From Saprospiraceae bacterium (GTDB taxonomy: Bacteria; Bacteroidota; Bacteroidia; Chitinophagales; Saprospiraceae), in NCBI GenBank assembly GCA_016715465.1, contig JADKAA010000029.1, positions 2,418,001-2,482,000 on the forward strand: a stretch of 64,000 nucleotides of DNA, given 5' to 3'. The notes under the pieces are model-generated. The model was not told the origin of the DNA and ran no database searches. It was given only the letters and a program-made list of their open reading frames with translations. A program made the position numbers and the translations under genes. How positions within the stretch are numbered: position 1 is the first letter of the stretch; every line of letters starts with the position of its first letter. Below are positions 8,765 through 16,561 of this stretch, one piece after another.

Positions 8765-10024
8765 TTACAAATTGAATGCCTTCTTAATATCTTTCAGTGC
8801 ATCCAGCTTTTCCCACGGAAATGTGACAACCGTAATGGTTTTGCTTTTTCCCGATCCATCTTTAAAGGTGAGCTTTTTCTTTTCTGAAGTTCTGCCCATG
8901 TGGCCATATGCCGCGGCTTCCGAATAGATAGGTGTCCTGAGTTTAAATCGTTTTTCTATGCTGTATGGCCTCATGTCAAATACTTCCATGCCTTGCACCG
9001 TATGGGCTATTTGGCCATCAGTCATATCCACCTTGGCACTGCCATAGGTGTTGACATAAATACTGGTAGGTTTGGCGACGCCAATGGCATAAGAAACCTG
9101 CACCAAAATCTCATCGCATACACCGGCTGCTACCAGATTCTTTGCGATGTGTCTTGTGGCATAGGCTGCAGAACGGTCTACTTTACTTGGGTCTTTTCCG
9201 GAAAATGCTCCGCCTCCATGAGCTCCTTTTCCACCGTAGGTATCCACGATGATTTTTCTCCCGGTAAGTCCGGTGTCACCATGTGGTCCTCCGATGACGA
9301 ACTTTCCGGTAGGGTTGATGTGGTACGTAATCTTATCTGTAAATAATTTCCGCAGTGATGGCTTTAATTTTTTGATAACCCTCGGCATAACGATGCCAAT
9401 GATGTCCGATTTAATTTGCCTGAGCATGACATCTTCTTTTGCAAAATCGTCATGCTGTGTAGAAACGACAATGGTGTCAATACGGATGGGTTTGTTGTCG
9501 TCTGAATATTCTATGGTCACCTGCGACTTGGCATCCGGCCTGAGATACTTCATGACTTTATTCTCGCGTCTGATGGCCGAAAGCTCCTGTAACAATTTGT
9601 GCGAGAGGTCAAGGGCAAGTGGCATATAATTGTCTGTTTCGCTGGTTGCGTATCCAAACATCATTCCCTGATCCCCTGCTCCCTGATCTTCCTTGTTCTT
9701 TTTTTCCACACCCTGATTGATGTCGGGTGACTGCTCGTGGATGGAAGAAAAGATGCCACAGGAATTGGCTTCAAACATATATTCAGATTTGGTATATCCT
9801 ATTCTCTTGATGACCTCCCTGGAAATTTCCTGAACGTCCAGATAGGTCTTTGACTTTACCTCGCCGGCAAGTACAACCTGCCCTGTGGTAACCAGGGTTT
9901 CACAGGCTACTTTGGATGAAGGATCAAAGGCCAGAAAATGATCGACCAATGCGTCTGAAATCTGGTCTGCTACTTTATCGGGATGGCCCTCGGATACAGA
10001 TTCTGAAGTAAATAAATAAGGCAT
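8765..10024 (-). CDS. metK: S-adenosylmethionine synthetase
   Basis: 419 residues. It makes SAM from methionine and ATP. Family signatures are all present: [18 protein letters not shown] at the N-terminus, [12 protein letters not shown] near residue 115, and [19 protein letters not shown] around residue 275 (the phosphate-binding loop). The family is about 385-420 residues, so this is full length with a slightly long C-terminus. It is probably first in a metK-dcd unit, with a TAnnTTTG box 20 bp upstream. I looked for a SAM riboswitch in the 103-bp upstream gap and saw none that I could defend. Confidence 0.97.
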   Translation of the reverse strand: MPYLFTSESVSEGHPDKVADQISDALVDHFLAFDPSSKVACETLVTTGQVVLAGEVKSKTYLDVQEISREVIKRIGYTKSEYMFEANSCGIFSSIHEQSPDINQGVEKKNKEDQGAGDQGMMFGYATSETDNYMPLALDLSHKLLQELSAIRRENKVMKYLRPDAKSQVTIEYSDDNKPIRIDTIVVSTQHDDFAKEDVMLRQIKSDIIGIVMPRVIKKLKPSLRKLFTDKITYHINPTGKFVIGGPHGDTGLTGRKIIVDTYGGKGAHGGGAFSGKDPSKVDRSAAYATRHIAKNLVAAGVCDEILVQVSYAIGVAKPTSIYVNTYGSAKVDMTDGQIAHTVQGMEVFDMRPYSIEKRFKLRTPIYSEAAAYGHMGRTSEKKKLTFKDGSGKSKTITVVTFPWEKLDALKDIKKAFNL

Positions 10025-10044
10025 ATTAGATTTTTTTTAATGCG

Positions 10045-10052
10045 CAAAAATA
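10045..10052 (-). promoter_or_regulatory. Probable -7 box of metK
   Basis: TATTTTTG on the minus strand, 20 bp before the metK ATG. No good -33 TTG is visible at the right distance. Confidence 0.45.
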
Positions 10053-10127
10053 ACGAATTCCATAAAATATTATTCTTTCCGTGAAGTAAAAGCGTTCAAG
10101 TCTGTCTCAAGGCATCGAGCTACAGGC

Positions 10128-10844
10128 TTACCTGGCCCAAATATTATATTTCAAAATGCAATATATAGCCCTGAAACCATCCTTCCAGTTTATCTTTTTC
10201 CCCTCAGCATATGTTCTTCCATAATAGGATATACCAACCTCATAAATTCTGATTCCTTTAATTCTGGCAATTTTTGCCGTTACTTCGGGCTCAAAACCAA
10301 ATCTGTTTTCCCTAAGGTCGATGTTTTTCACTATGTTGGCCTTCCACATTTTGTAGCAGGTTTCCATGTCGGTAAGGTTAAGATTGGTAAGGGCATTCGA
10401 TAAAAATGTGAGTATTTTATTTCCGATGGAGTGCCAGAAAAACAATATGCGGTGTGGTTTTCCTCCCATAAATCTCGATCCATATACAACGTCGGCAAAA
10501 CCTTCTGAAATGGGTTTTAGCAGAAGGTTAAATTCGTTTGGGTCATACTCAAGGTCTGCATCCTGAATGACAATCACCTCTCCTTTGGCTTCTCGAATTC
10601 CGGTGCGTAATGCAGCTCCTTTGCCCTGGTTGTAGGGGTGTTCGATGTATGACAGGGTTTCGTTGACTTGTTCCTGCTGATACTTTTTGATTACTTCACC
10701 TGTATTGTCCGTAGAGGCATCATTGACTACAATTAACTCTTTTCGCCAGCCTTCTATTAGAACCACTCCTGCAACTTTCTGCAAAATGTGCTCAATGGTC
10801 TTTGCTTCGTTGTAAGCCGGAATGACAATCGACAATGTACTCAA
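10128..10844 (-). CDS. Family 2 glycosyltransferase (dolichol-phosphate mannosyltransferase-like)
   Basis: 238 residues, a single GT-A domain without membrane segments. SIVIPAYNEAKTI opens the fold. VVNDASTDNT and the metal-binding DADLEYDP (about residue 95) mark the nucleotide-sugar site. SRFMGG and CYKMWK follow as in DPM1/UgtP-like enzymes. It most likely transfers a sugar from a nucleotide donor to a polyprenyl phosphate on the cytoplasmic face of the inner membrane. It stands alone, with a promoter just upstream (10870-10892) and metK downstream on the same strand. Donor and acceptor cannot be fixed from sequence. Confidence 0.88.
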   Translation of the reverse strand: MSTLSIVIPAYNEAKTIEHILQKVAGVVLIEGWRKELIVVNDASTDNTGEVIKKYQQEQVNETLSYIEHPYNQGKGAALRTGIREAKGEVIVIQDADLEYDPNEFNLLLKPISEGFADVVYGSRFMGGKPHRILFFWHSIGNKILTFLSNALTNLNLTDMETCYKMWKANIVKNIDLRENRFGFEPEVTAKIARIKGIRIYEVGISYYGRTYAEGKKINWKDGFRAIYCILKYNIWAR

Positions 10845-10869
10845 AATGTCTTTATTTATGGTTTGGGCG

Positions 10870-10903
10870 CAAAAATAGTCCTTTTTCCAGTCTATTTTAT
10901 CAA
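10870..10903 (-). promoter_or_regulatory. Promoter of the GT2 gene
   Basis: Minus strand: TTG, 23 bases, TATTTTTG (-7 box at plus 10870-10877). The spacer is at the long end of the usual range. Confidence 0.5.
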
Positions 10904-11006
10904 TATATCCATCGTCCTGGGTCTAAAATCAGCAAACACACCTTGATTCCTGGTCTTAAATACAATTAAATTTGCCTAGTAGTTAATTATTTAGGTTGCT
11001 GCTGCT

Positions 11007-11014
11007 TATTTTTG
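11007..11014 (+). promoter_or_regulatory. -7 box of the PaaE-like reductase gene
   Basis: TATTTTTG 31 bp before the ATG at 11045. The -33 element is poor (an AT-rich stretch only). Confidence 0.45.
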
Positions 11015-11044
11015 CGACCATCAAGAAAATATCAATAACCAGGA

Positions 11045-12133
11045 ATGAAATTCGTCCCATTGAAAATCAGCAAGATCCAGTTGGAAACTGCTGATACCAT
11101 ATCTGTTCTTTTCGAGGTGCCTGAAAACCTTATCTCGTTTTTTCAATTTACACCAGGACAATACCTTACCTTAAAAGCCATGGTCAATGGCGATGAGGTC
11201 AGACGGGCTTACAGCATTAGTACAGCCCCGGGAGAAACTTTAGGCGTAACCATCAAACGATTGCCCGGTGGAAGATTATCCACCTTTATTCACAGCAACT
11301 GGAAGGCTGGCGATGTGGTAGAGGTGTCAGAACCTGAGGGAAACTTCTTGTTACAAGCTGACCACGACAAAAAGCGTAAGTTTTGTTTTATTGCCGCAGG
11401 CTCCGGCATTACACCCATTTTATCCATGATCAAGACCTTGCTTGAAGATGAACCCATGAGTGAAAGTTTTCTGCTCTATGGTAGCCGAAACGAAGAAAAC
11501 ATCATTTTTAAAGAGGCACTCGACAATCTTCAACAAAAATACAGTGGTCAACTGCACATTGTGCATACCTTGAGTAAACCCCACAAAGAAAAAGAACAGG
11601 GCTTAAAAGGTCTTTTTAAAAAAGCAAAGACTTCGTGGAAAGGGGAAACCGGCAGAATCAGCAAAGATAAAATCGATGGCTTTTTATCCACATACTTTAC
11701 CAAAGACGAAAAATCAACCCAGTACTATCTTTGTGGTCCGGGTGATCTCATCCAAATTGCAGAAAAAGCGTTGGAAAAAAGAATGGTGGAAAAGTCCAAT
11801 ATCCACCGAGAATTCTTTTCTACCCCAACAGACAAAACGACTGAGGTTAAAGGCATGTCATCCCGCATTCGGGTGCACTTAAACGGGGAAGTCATCGATA
11901 TGGAAGTCTCCGGCAAAAAGCCCATCCTGGACGAACTCATTGCCCTTAAAAAAAATCCTCCGTATAGCTGCACCAGCGGAGCCTGTTCTTCCTGCATGGC
12001 AAAAACCATAAAGGGGGAAGTAAAAATGGAGTCCTGTTATGCCTTGGATGAAGAGGACGTGAAAAAAGGCTTTATACTTACTTGTCAGGCAAAGCCCGTC
12101 AGTGCCGAACTGGAAATCAGCTACGACGTCTGA
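11045..12133 (+). CDS. Ferredoxin-NAD(P)H reductase with C-terminal 2Fe-2S domain (PaaE-like)
   Basis: 362 residues in the order FAD domain, NAD(P) domain, plant-type ferredoxin. The FAD domain shows RRAYSISTAPGE (about 58-70). The NAD domain shows CFIAAGSGITPILSM (about 118-132) and YLCGPGDL (about 228). The ferredoxin domain has its cysteines in SCTSGACSSC and a last Cys in LTCQAKP near the end. This is the architecture of PaaE, the reductase of phenylacetyl-CoA epoxidase, and of related oxygenase or hybrid-cluster-protein reductases. No paaABCD genes lie nearby, so the partner oxygenase is unknown and the name is only a family likeness. Transcribed alone. Confidence 0.9.
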   Translation: MKFVPLKISKIQLETADTISVLFEVPENLISFFQFTPGQYLTLKAMVNGDEVRRAYSISTAPGETLGVTIKRLPGGRLSTFIHSNWKAGDVVEVSEPEGNFLLQADHDKKRKFCFIAAGSGITPILSMIKTLLEDEPMSESFLLYGSRNEENIIFKEALDNLQQKYSGQLHIVHTLSKPHKEKEQGLKGLFKKAKTSWKGETGRISKDKIDGFLSTYFTKDEKSTQYYLCGPGDLIQIAEKALEKRMVEKSNIHREFFSTPTDKTTEVKGMSSRIRVHLNGEVIDMEVSGKKPILDELIALKKNPPYSCTSGACSSCMAKTIKGEVKMESCYALDEEDVKKGFILTCQAKPVSAELEISYDV

Positions 12134-12194
12134 TCTTTACCTGAAAGAATCCTCTATGCGATTTCAAGATAAAATGGCCTTGTGGCGCCGGCAA

Positions 12195-14141
12195 TTATGA
12201 TTTAATAAATCGGCCACTTGCCCTTTGTCCATTTTCTCCGTTCACCAAAATCAAATAAACACCGGGTAATAAATGGGATGCATCCAATTCATAGGAAGAA
12301 GTAGGCGATTGTTTCGCCATTTTGAGCAACTTCCCCTGCAGGGTAAAGACCCGGCTTTCTGAGACAGGAAATGCAGTTTCGATGTGCAGTTGATCAGAAA
12401 CGGGATTAGGTCGCATGCTGAAGCTCAATGGTGTCTCAAAAGTGGAAGAAACCAATCCTCTTTCGACTACATTTTTTGCAGACATCAACCAAAGTTCCGG
12501 ATCAAACACAATGGAATCGACCTTGGAACTAAGCGGCACTTCAAATATTTCTCCGTCATACTGATGTTCCAGCCTGATTGTGGTATCGAGTCCGGCACCC
12601 AACAATCTCAAAGGGACGGGCAACTGGAAAAAGTTCACGCTGCTGTGTGAGGTGGCCTGATTGATTTTGATTTGAAGTCCTCCCGGGGTGTTTTGCCAGG
12701 TTAAATGATAAGAAGGGTACCCTTCTCCTTCATACCAGTCTTTGAAAAAATAGGTAAGGTCCCTTCCACTGGCCTGTTCAAGCTGGTATTGCAGGTTTGC
12801 GGTGGTACCAAAATGGTATTGCCGGTCATTTAGATAATTTCTCAACCCTTGAAAAAAGGCACTATCACCACAGATCCATCGCAACATATGAAGCAAATAA
12901 GATCCTTTGTTGTAAGATAATCTGCCACTGAATATCCGGTTGATGTTTGTAGGGTCATTTACCTTTACCGATCCTCCTGCCTGTGAAGTTACACTTCCTA
13001 TTTTTTCAACTTGCCAGGAGCGAAAAGCTTCCCTGCCCTGAACCCTCCTTCGGCTTAGTCCTTCAAGGTAGGTGGCAAATCCTTCGTTTAACCATATGTC
13101 TTCCCAGCTTCCACACGTCACCATATCACCAAACCATTGGTGGGCCAGCTCGTGAGCCAATAAACTAAAACCATAATTGATTACAAAGCTCATGGTTTGG
13201 TGTTCCATTCCTCCTCCCCAGCCAAACTGGGCATGGCCATATTTTTCGGTGTGGTATGGATAGGTGACAAACAGTGAATCAAAAAAGGTCAGGACTTCTA
13301 CCAAAGCGGCCGTGCCTGATTTTGCGTCGGCCAGGTTTTCAGGATATACATAATTGAGCATTGGAAGTGTGGTGCCATTGCTTAATGGTACAAAATCGGT
13401 ATATCTCTCGTAATTGGTTACTGCAATGGCTACGAGGTAAGATGCTATTGGATATTTGTGTTTCCAGTGAAACGTCACCGTGCTGTCGCTGTTTACCATC
13501 TCGGAAACCAAGAGACCATTGCTGGCAGCTTTGTAAAGTGCAGGAGTACGAATGATGACATCGATGGAATCCACTTTATCCGTAAGGCCATTTTTGCAAG
13601 GCCACCAGTCCTGAGCACCAAATGGTTCTGAAAGTGTCCATATAACAGGCACCTCAGCGTGTTTGCTCTGAATAAAAGAACCGAGACCGCCGGATGGGGG
13701 GACACCATGATAAAAGATATCCAGTCGCTCCCGGCTGCCCGGAGCAAGTGATTCAGGCAAATCAACAGCCAGGCCAAAATTTCCACTTTGGATAAAATTT
13801 ATTTTTGATCCGCGATACAAAACACTATCTACATCCAGTTCAGTGGAAAGATTAAAATTAAGCTGCTGAACGTTTTCTGCCACTATGGTAAAGCTTGGAC
13901 ACACTTTTCCGCTAATCGCATATACTGCCGGATCAATGTACCAGTTAAATTCATAATGGGTGAGATCGTAGCTGGCATCATCAGTCCTGTCTGCATCTTG
14001 CAGAAGGGCTTCTACAACTTTACTTCTTTCTCCTTTGTTGCAATTGTCAAACTCCTGATGAAAGTCAGCCTGGGTTGAACAAAATAAAGGAAAGAACAGG
14101 ATCGGTAAAAACGAACCTAATCCGGCATATTGGATACGCAT
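12195..14141 (-). CDS. Secreted M1-family aminopeptidase with T9SS sorting domain
   Basis: 648 residues. A signal peptide (about 1-25) is followed by an M1 N-terminal beta domain. The zinc catalytic domain has HELAHQWFGD and, 18 residues later, NEGFATYLE (HExxH-x18-E). The exopeptidase motif upstream reads GGGMEHQT in place of the usual GAMEN. A C-terminal domain follows, and the last 80 residues form a T9SS type A sorting domain (FSMRPNPVSDQL, ELDASHLLPGVYLI). It probably removes N-terminal residues from peptides outside the cell or on the surface. It is shorter than cytosolic PepN (about 870). The Asn to His change in GxMEN is seen in some members and may alter N-terminal recognition. Confidence 0.92.
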   Translation of the reverse strand: MRIQYAGLGSFLPILFFPLFCSTQADFHQEFDNCNKGERSKVVEALLQDADRTDDASYDLTHYEFNWYIDPAVYAISGKVCPSFTIVAENVQQLNFNLSTELDVDSVLYRGSKINFIQSGNFGLAVDLPESLAPGSRERLDIFYHGVPPSGGLGSFIQSKHAEVPVIWTLSEPFGAQDWWPCKNGLTDKVDSIDVIIRTPALYKAASNGLLVSEMVNSDSTVTFHWKHKYPIASYLVAIAVTNYERYTDFVPLSNGTTLPMLNYVYPENLADAKSGTAALVEVLTFFDSLFVTYPYHTEKYGHAQFGWGGGMEHQTMSFVINYGFSLLAHELAHQWFGDMVTCGSWEDIWLNEGFATYLEGLSRRRVQGREAFRSWQVEKIGSVTSQAGGSVKVNDPTNINRIFSGRLSYNKGSYLLHMLRWICGDSAFFQGLRNYLNDRQYHFGTTANLQYQLEQASGRDLTYFFKDWYEGEGYPSYHLTWQNTPGGLQIKINQATSHSSVNFFQLPVPLRLLGAGLDTTIRLEHQYDGEIFEVPLSSKVDSIVFDPELWLMSAKNVVERGLVSSTFETPLSFSMRPNPVSDQLHIETAFPVSESRVFTLQGKLLKMAKQSPTSSYELDASHLLPGVYLILVNGENGQRASGRFIKS

Positions 14142-14234
14142 TTTTTAGTCTTTGTTGTAAATTTAAGTCTTTTCATGTGAAAGCTGTCCTGACCCTGGTC
14201 ATTTAATGCCCACATGTCGCTCATAGTAACAAAA

Positions 14235-14260
14235 AAGGACAGCTTTTGATTGCTGTCCTT
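14235..14260 (-). terminator. Rho-independent terminator after the repeat lipoprotein
   Basis: Perfect 9-bp inverted repeat AAGGACAGC / GCTGTCCTT with an 8-base loop. On the minus strand it is followed by TTTTTTGTT. It lies 45 bp beyond the stop at 14306. Confidence 0.85.
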
Positions 14261-14305
14261 AAATGGAATCGCATTTTTTGGTTGCGAAGCCTGCTTTTTA
14301 AATAC

Positions 14306-14962
14306 TTAATTGCAGTCCCTCTTCAAGGATATCAATTCTTCTCGGCTGTTCACCGTCACGACACTGCCGTCTTCCATGGTCACAGAGATTGGAAAAGACA
14401 ACACCGGTCTGTAGATGGCTGTAGGGTTGTTTCTTCTCCATTCGCGCAATGCCCTCCTCATTTCCTGAGGGGTATTGTACGCGGTAGTGGTTCCATTCGG
14501 ATAAACCAAAGATAGTGGAAAATTAAGCCTGAAACAGGGTCTTCCCTGACCATTTCCGATTTGCAAACAATCTTTTCTCAATTCCAATAGTTCCAGTTGG
14601 TTTTCGACGGTTACTGTTTCTCCATCATTGGTGATCACATCAATGGGAAATACAAAATGTGGTCTGATAACGGGTCTTCCCGGTTTCACATGATTGTCTC
14701 TCCTCCACTGGCGGATAGCCGCCTTCAATTCTTCATAACTTCCCACTTCCACTTCATCGCCATTGGCGAAGGCAATGGTTACAGGAAATACCAGTTCAAA
14801 GCAGCCTCCCCTTCCTACCCTGGTGCGGGTCTCAAGATCCTGTACGGATTCATTTACAAAATTTTCAATGGTTGCTTCACTGTCTGCTGTGTCTTTGTTA
14901 CAAGAAATCATAAACATTCCGGTAAACATCAGCGTCAGCATTACAATTAATGACTTTTTCAT
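14306..14962 (-). CDS. Repeat lipoprotein of unknown function
   Basis: 218 residues with a lipoprotein signal (MISC, Cys21). The mature part is built from four related units of about 40-45 residues. Each has a pattern F-P-(V/I/L)-x-(I/V)-x4-(D/N)-G-x2-V-x-V/Y followed by a Glu/Leu-rich helix (units near residues 56, 102, 146 and 187). The units alternate: 1 and 3 end in QWRRDN/EWRRNN, while 2 and 4 end in RKDC/KRDC. It is therefore a duplicated pair (54-132 and 143-217) with conserved cysteines. No enzyme motif is present. It is transcribed alone, with a strong terminator downstream. Location at the outer membrane or periplasmic face is inferred from the lipobox. I do not recognise a named family. 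Confidence 0.82.
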   Translation of the reverse strand: MKKSLIVMLTLMFTGMFMISCNKDTADSEATIENFVNESVQDLETRTRVGRGGCFELVFPVTIAFANGDEVEVGSYEELKAAIRQWRRDNHVKPGRPVIRPHFVFPIDVITNDGETVTVENQLELLELRKDCLQIGNGQGRPCFRLNFPLSLVYPNGTTTAYNTPQEMRRALREWRRNNPTAIYRPVLSFPISVTMEDGSVVTVNSREELISLKRDCN

Positions 14963-15040
14963 TGTTGTATTTTTTTGTTACACTGCTTTGATGGAATTAA
15001 GCAGTAAAGGTTTAACAGGTTAAATAAAATAATTCATGCG

Positions 15041-15418
15041 TCAAAACCAAACGCCACTTTCGTCGCCTGGTTCCCCATGATAATTAATGGTGATCTCATC
15101 GCCGGGAGCAATATCTGCTATGGCTTCAATGTCAATGCTTAAATTTTCGAGATCGAGGATAAAATTGGCGTTGGGGTGTAGCTCGTGGTTATAAAGCGAA
15201 CCATAGCCAAGGGCGATCGCACAGTCTTCCAGATGTTCCCCCCACAAAAAGTAATAATCGTGAAGTACGGTCTTGTGGATGAAGGGCAACTCTCTTTTGG
15301 GAATAATCACTACCGGGCATACTTCAATCAGGTCACCGGTAAGGATGTGTGACGAGGCAAAAACGCCCCTCCCCCTTCCTTCAGATGTAGCAATATACAA
15401 GCCGGGAATTCGCTGCAT
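15041..15418 (-). CDS. Small SET-domain protein (putative lysine methyltransferase)
   Basis: 125 residues, little more than a SET core. GRGVFASSHILTGD forms the SAM-binding start, GYGSLYNHELHPNA the NH-S/C-type motif, and GDEITINYHGE the catalytic Tyr region. It starts one base after the stop of the glutaredoxin gene and is probably co-translated with it. Bacterial SET proteins of this size methylate lysines on proteins; the target is unknown. No zinc-binding post-SET cysteines are seen, which is normal for the small bacterial type. Confidence 0.85.
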   Translation of the reverse strand: MQRIPGLYIATSEGRGRGVFASSHILTGDLIEVCPVVIIPKRELPFIHKTVLHDYYFLWGEHLEDCAIALGYGSLYNHELHPNANFILDLENLSIDIEAIADIAPGDEITINYHGEPGDESGVWF

Positions 15419-15419
15419 A

Positions 15420-15827
15420 TCAAGGTTTTAGATCAGCCAAAAAAGATTTGATGTCCATATTGTAATGGACTTTGCCGTCTACCATTATCACGGGAGTCTG
15501 AACAGAAGTTCCCGAAAAGCCTCCGGACAAAAGAGTATCCCACATCAGTTTTTTGTCTGCTTCATTGGCAGAGATGTTTATTTCTTTAAATGTCAGGTTC
15601 TTTTCTTTCATGTACTTAATGGCATAGGCACACTTTCCACATCCATCTTTGCTAAATATGACAATGCCCTTGCCGAGGTCGGGTCGGGTCGCCCTGCTTT
15701 CCGGCATTGAGGCAGCAGCTGTACTGGACATGGGAGTAATATTGGTTGCCGGCTTGGTTGACTTTTTGTAATATTTATATGAAATGCCGTAGTTGGCATT
15801 TCCGGACGGATCCAGGGTAATCTTCAC
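15420..15827 (-). CDS. Glutaredoxin-like domain (C-terminal part of a frameshifted gene)
   Basis: This frame holds a full glutaredoxin fold: IVIFSKDGCGKCAYA with active site CGKC, then QTPVIMVDGK (the cis-Pro). The only start in this frame is a weak GTG at 15827 that overlaps the stop of the upstream fragment. Joining the two frames at the A6 run (plus-strand 15835-15840) with one extra base gives an unbroken 212-residue protein, reading VSYEKKELVKITLDPSG across the joint. The whole is therefore a secreted glutaredoxin-family protein with an N-terminal domain at 15824-16057. See the finding on homopolymer frameshifts. Confidence 0.8.
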   Translation of the reverse strand: MKITLDPSGNANYGISYKYYKKSTKPATNITPMSSTAAASMPESRATRPDLGKGIVIFSKDGCGKCAYAIKYMKEKNLTFKEINISANEADKKLMWDTLLSGGFSGTSVQTPVIMVDGKVHYNMDIKSFLADLKP

Positions 15828-16057
15828 CAGCTCCTTTTTTCATAAGAGACCAGATCGGCCTTGACCGGCAAGGGCACGCTGGTTGTAAATCCGGTGCCTT
15901 CAATGCTTACCTCTACCGTTAAAAAATCCCGCACATTGCTTTTGGCATAATACGTCACTTCATTTCCCGACTCTGACTTCAGAATTTCAACTTCGGGATT
16001 CTGAGCAAAGAGTTGAGTCATCAAAAACAAACAACACAGCAAATTAATACCTTTCAT
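15824..16057 (-). CDS. N-terminal part of the frameshifted secreted glutaredoxin
   Basis: 77 residues beginning with a signal peptide (CCLFLMTQLFAQ, cleavage about residue 18). A beta-rich segment follows, which runs into SYEKRSW and stops. The downstream frame continues the same domain if one A is added to the A6 run. Its -7 box TAATTTTG is at 16077-16084. Alone it has no recognisable function. It is best read as the N-terminus of the gene that ends at 15420. Confidence 0.7.
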   Translation of the reverse strand: MKGINLLCCLFLMTQLFAQNPEVEILKSESGNEVTYYAKSNVRDFLTVEVSIEGTGFTTSVPLPVKADLVSYEKRSW

Positions 16058-16076
16058 GATTTTTATTTATCGGCTG

Positions 16077-16084
16077 CAAAATTA
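16077..16084 (-). promoter_or_regulatory. -7 box of the glutaredoxin-SET unit
   Basis: TAATTTTG on the minus strand, 20 bp before the ATG at 16057. No convincing -33 element. Confidence 0.4.
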
Positions 16085-16172
16085 CAAATTAATCGATACC
16101 CGGTTTTTAAATTTGAACCCCTGTACTGGCATTAACAAATTCTATTCCAATCCAAACGACGGTCATTCATAT

Positions 16173-16200
16173 TTTGGTATTTTGAGAATTGTTATCTTTG
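16173..16200 (+). promoter_or_regulatory. Promoter implying a leaderless transcript
   Basis: TTTG (16173-16176), 16 bases, TATCTTTG (16193-16200). The box ends 4 bp before the ATG at 16205. With the usual 5-8 bp to the start site, transcription would begin at or next to the ATG. Confidence 0.6.
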
Positions 16201-16204
16201 TATC

Positions 16205-16561
16205 ATGAGCAAAGCAGAGCGATTTTTATCACTTCAGGAGGAATTGCGCATCTATGCAAAGGTTCTGGGTGAAGCAGCCGACGTAATCAGGGACCAGGAC
16301 GTGTCGCGATATCCCATCTTTATTGTACACCAACAAGAGATCGCTATGGGCATTCCCATTATAGAAAGATCTAAAAACGGAGGCAACTGGAACGTCAATG
16401 CTTCTTCGCTGGAGGAGTTTGTGACCAAAAACCTGATTTTTGATGAAAAGGTGGACGAGTTTATTCAAACTTACAAAAATGCCGATGAATTTGTTTGTCT
16501 TTTTGTACTGAGTGAACTGGGAGCCAATTTCATTTTCATCCCCCGGTTATCTTCAAACTGA
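16205..16561 (+). CDS. Conserved-looking small cytoplasmic protein, unknown function
   Basis: 118 residues, alpha/beta, no signal peptide, membrane segment or known motif. It resembles small Bacteroidota hypothetical proteins that are kept near housekeeping genes. The ATG at 16205 lies only 4 bp after a TATCTTTG box, so its mRNA is probably leaderless. It converges on the symporter gene and overlaps its 3' end by 9 bp. No function is proposed. Confidence 0.75.
   Translation: MSKAERFLSLQEELRIYAKVLGEAADVIRDQDVSRYPIFIVHQQEIAMGIPIIERSKNGGNWNVNASSLEEFVTKNLIFDEKVDEFIQTYKNADEFVCLFVLSELGANFIFIPRLSSN

Noticed and set aside
10025..10127. SAM riboswitch upstream of metK
   Set aside because: The 103-bp gap has a -7 box and no stem-loop/pseudoknot pattern that I could match to SAM-I or SAM-II.
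15830..15842. Programmed -1 frameshift at AAAAAAG in the glutaredoxin gene
   Set aside because: The heptamer is not in the register needed for tandem slippage in the upstream frame, and the same type of lesion recurs in three other genes, which points to a shared error or decay.
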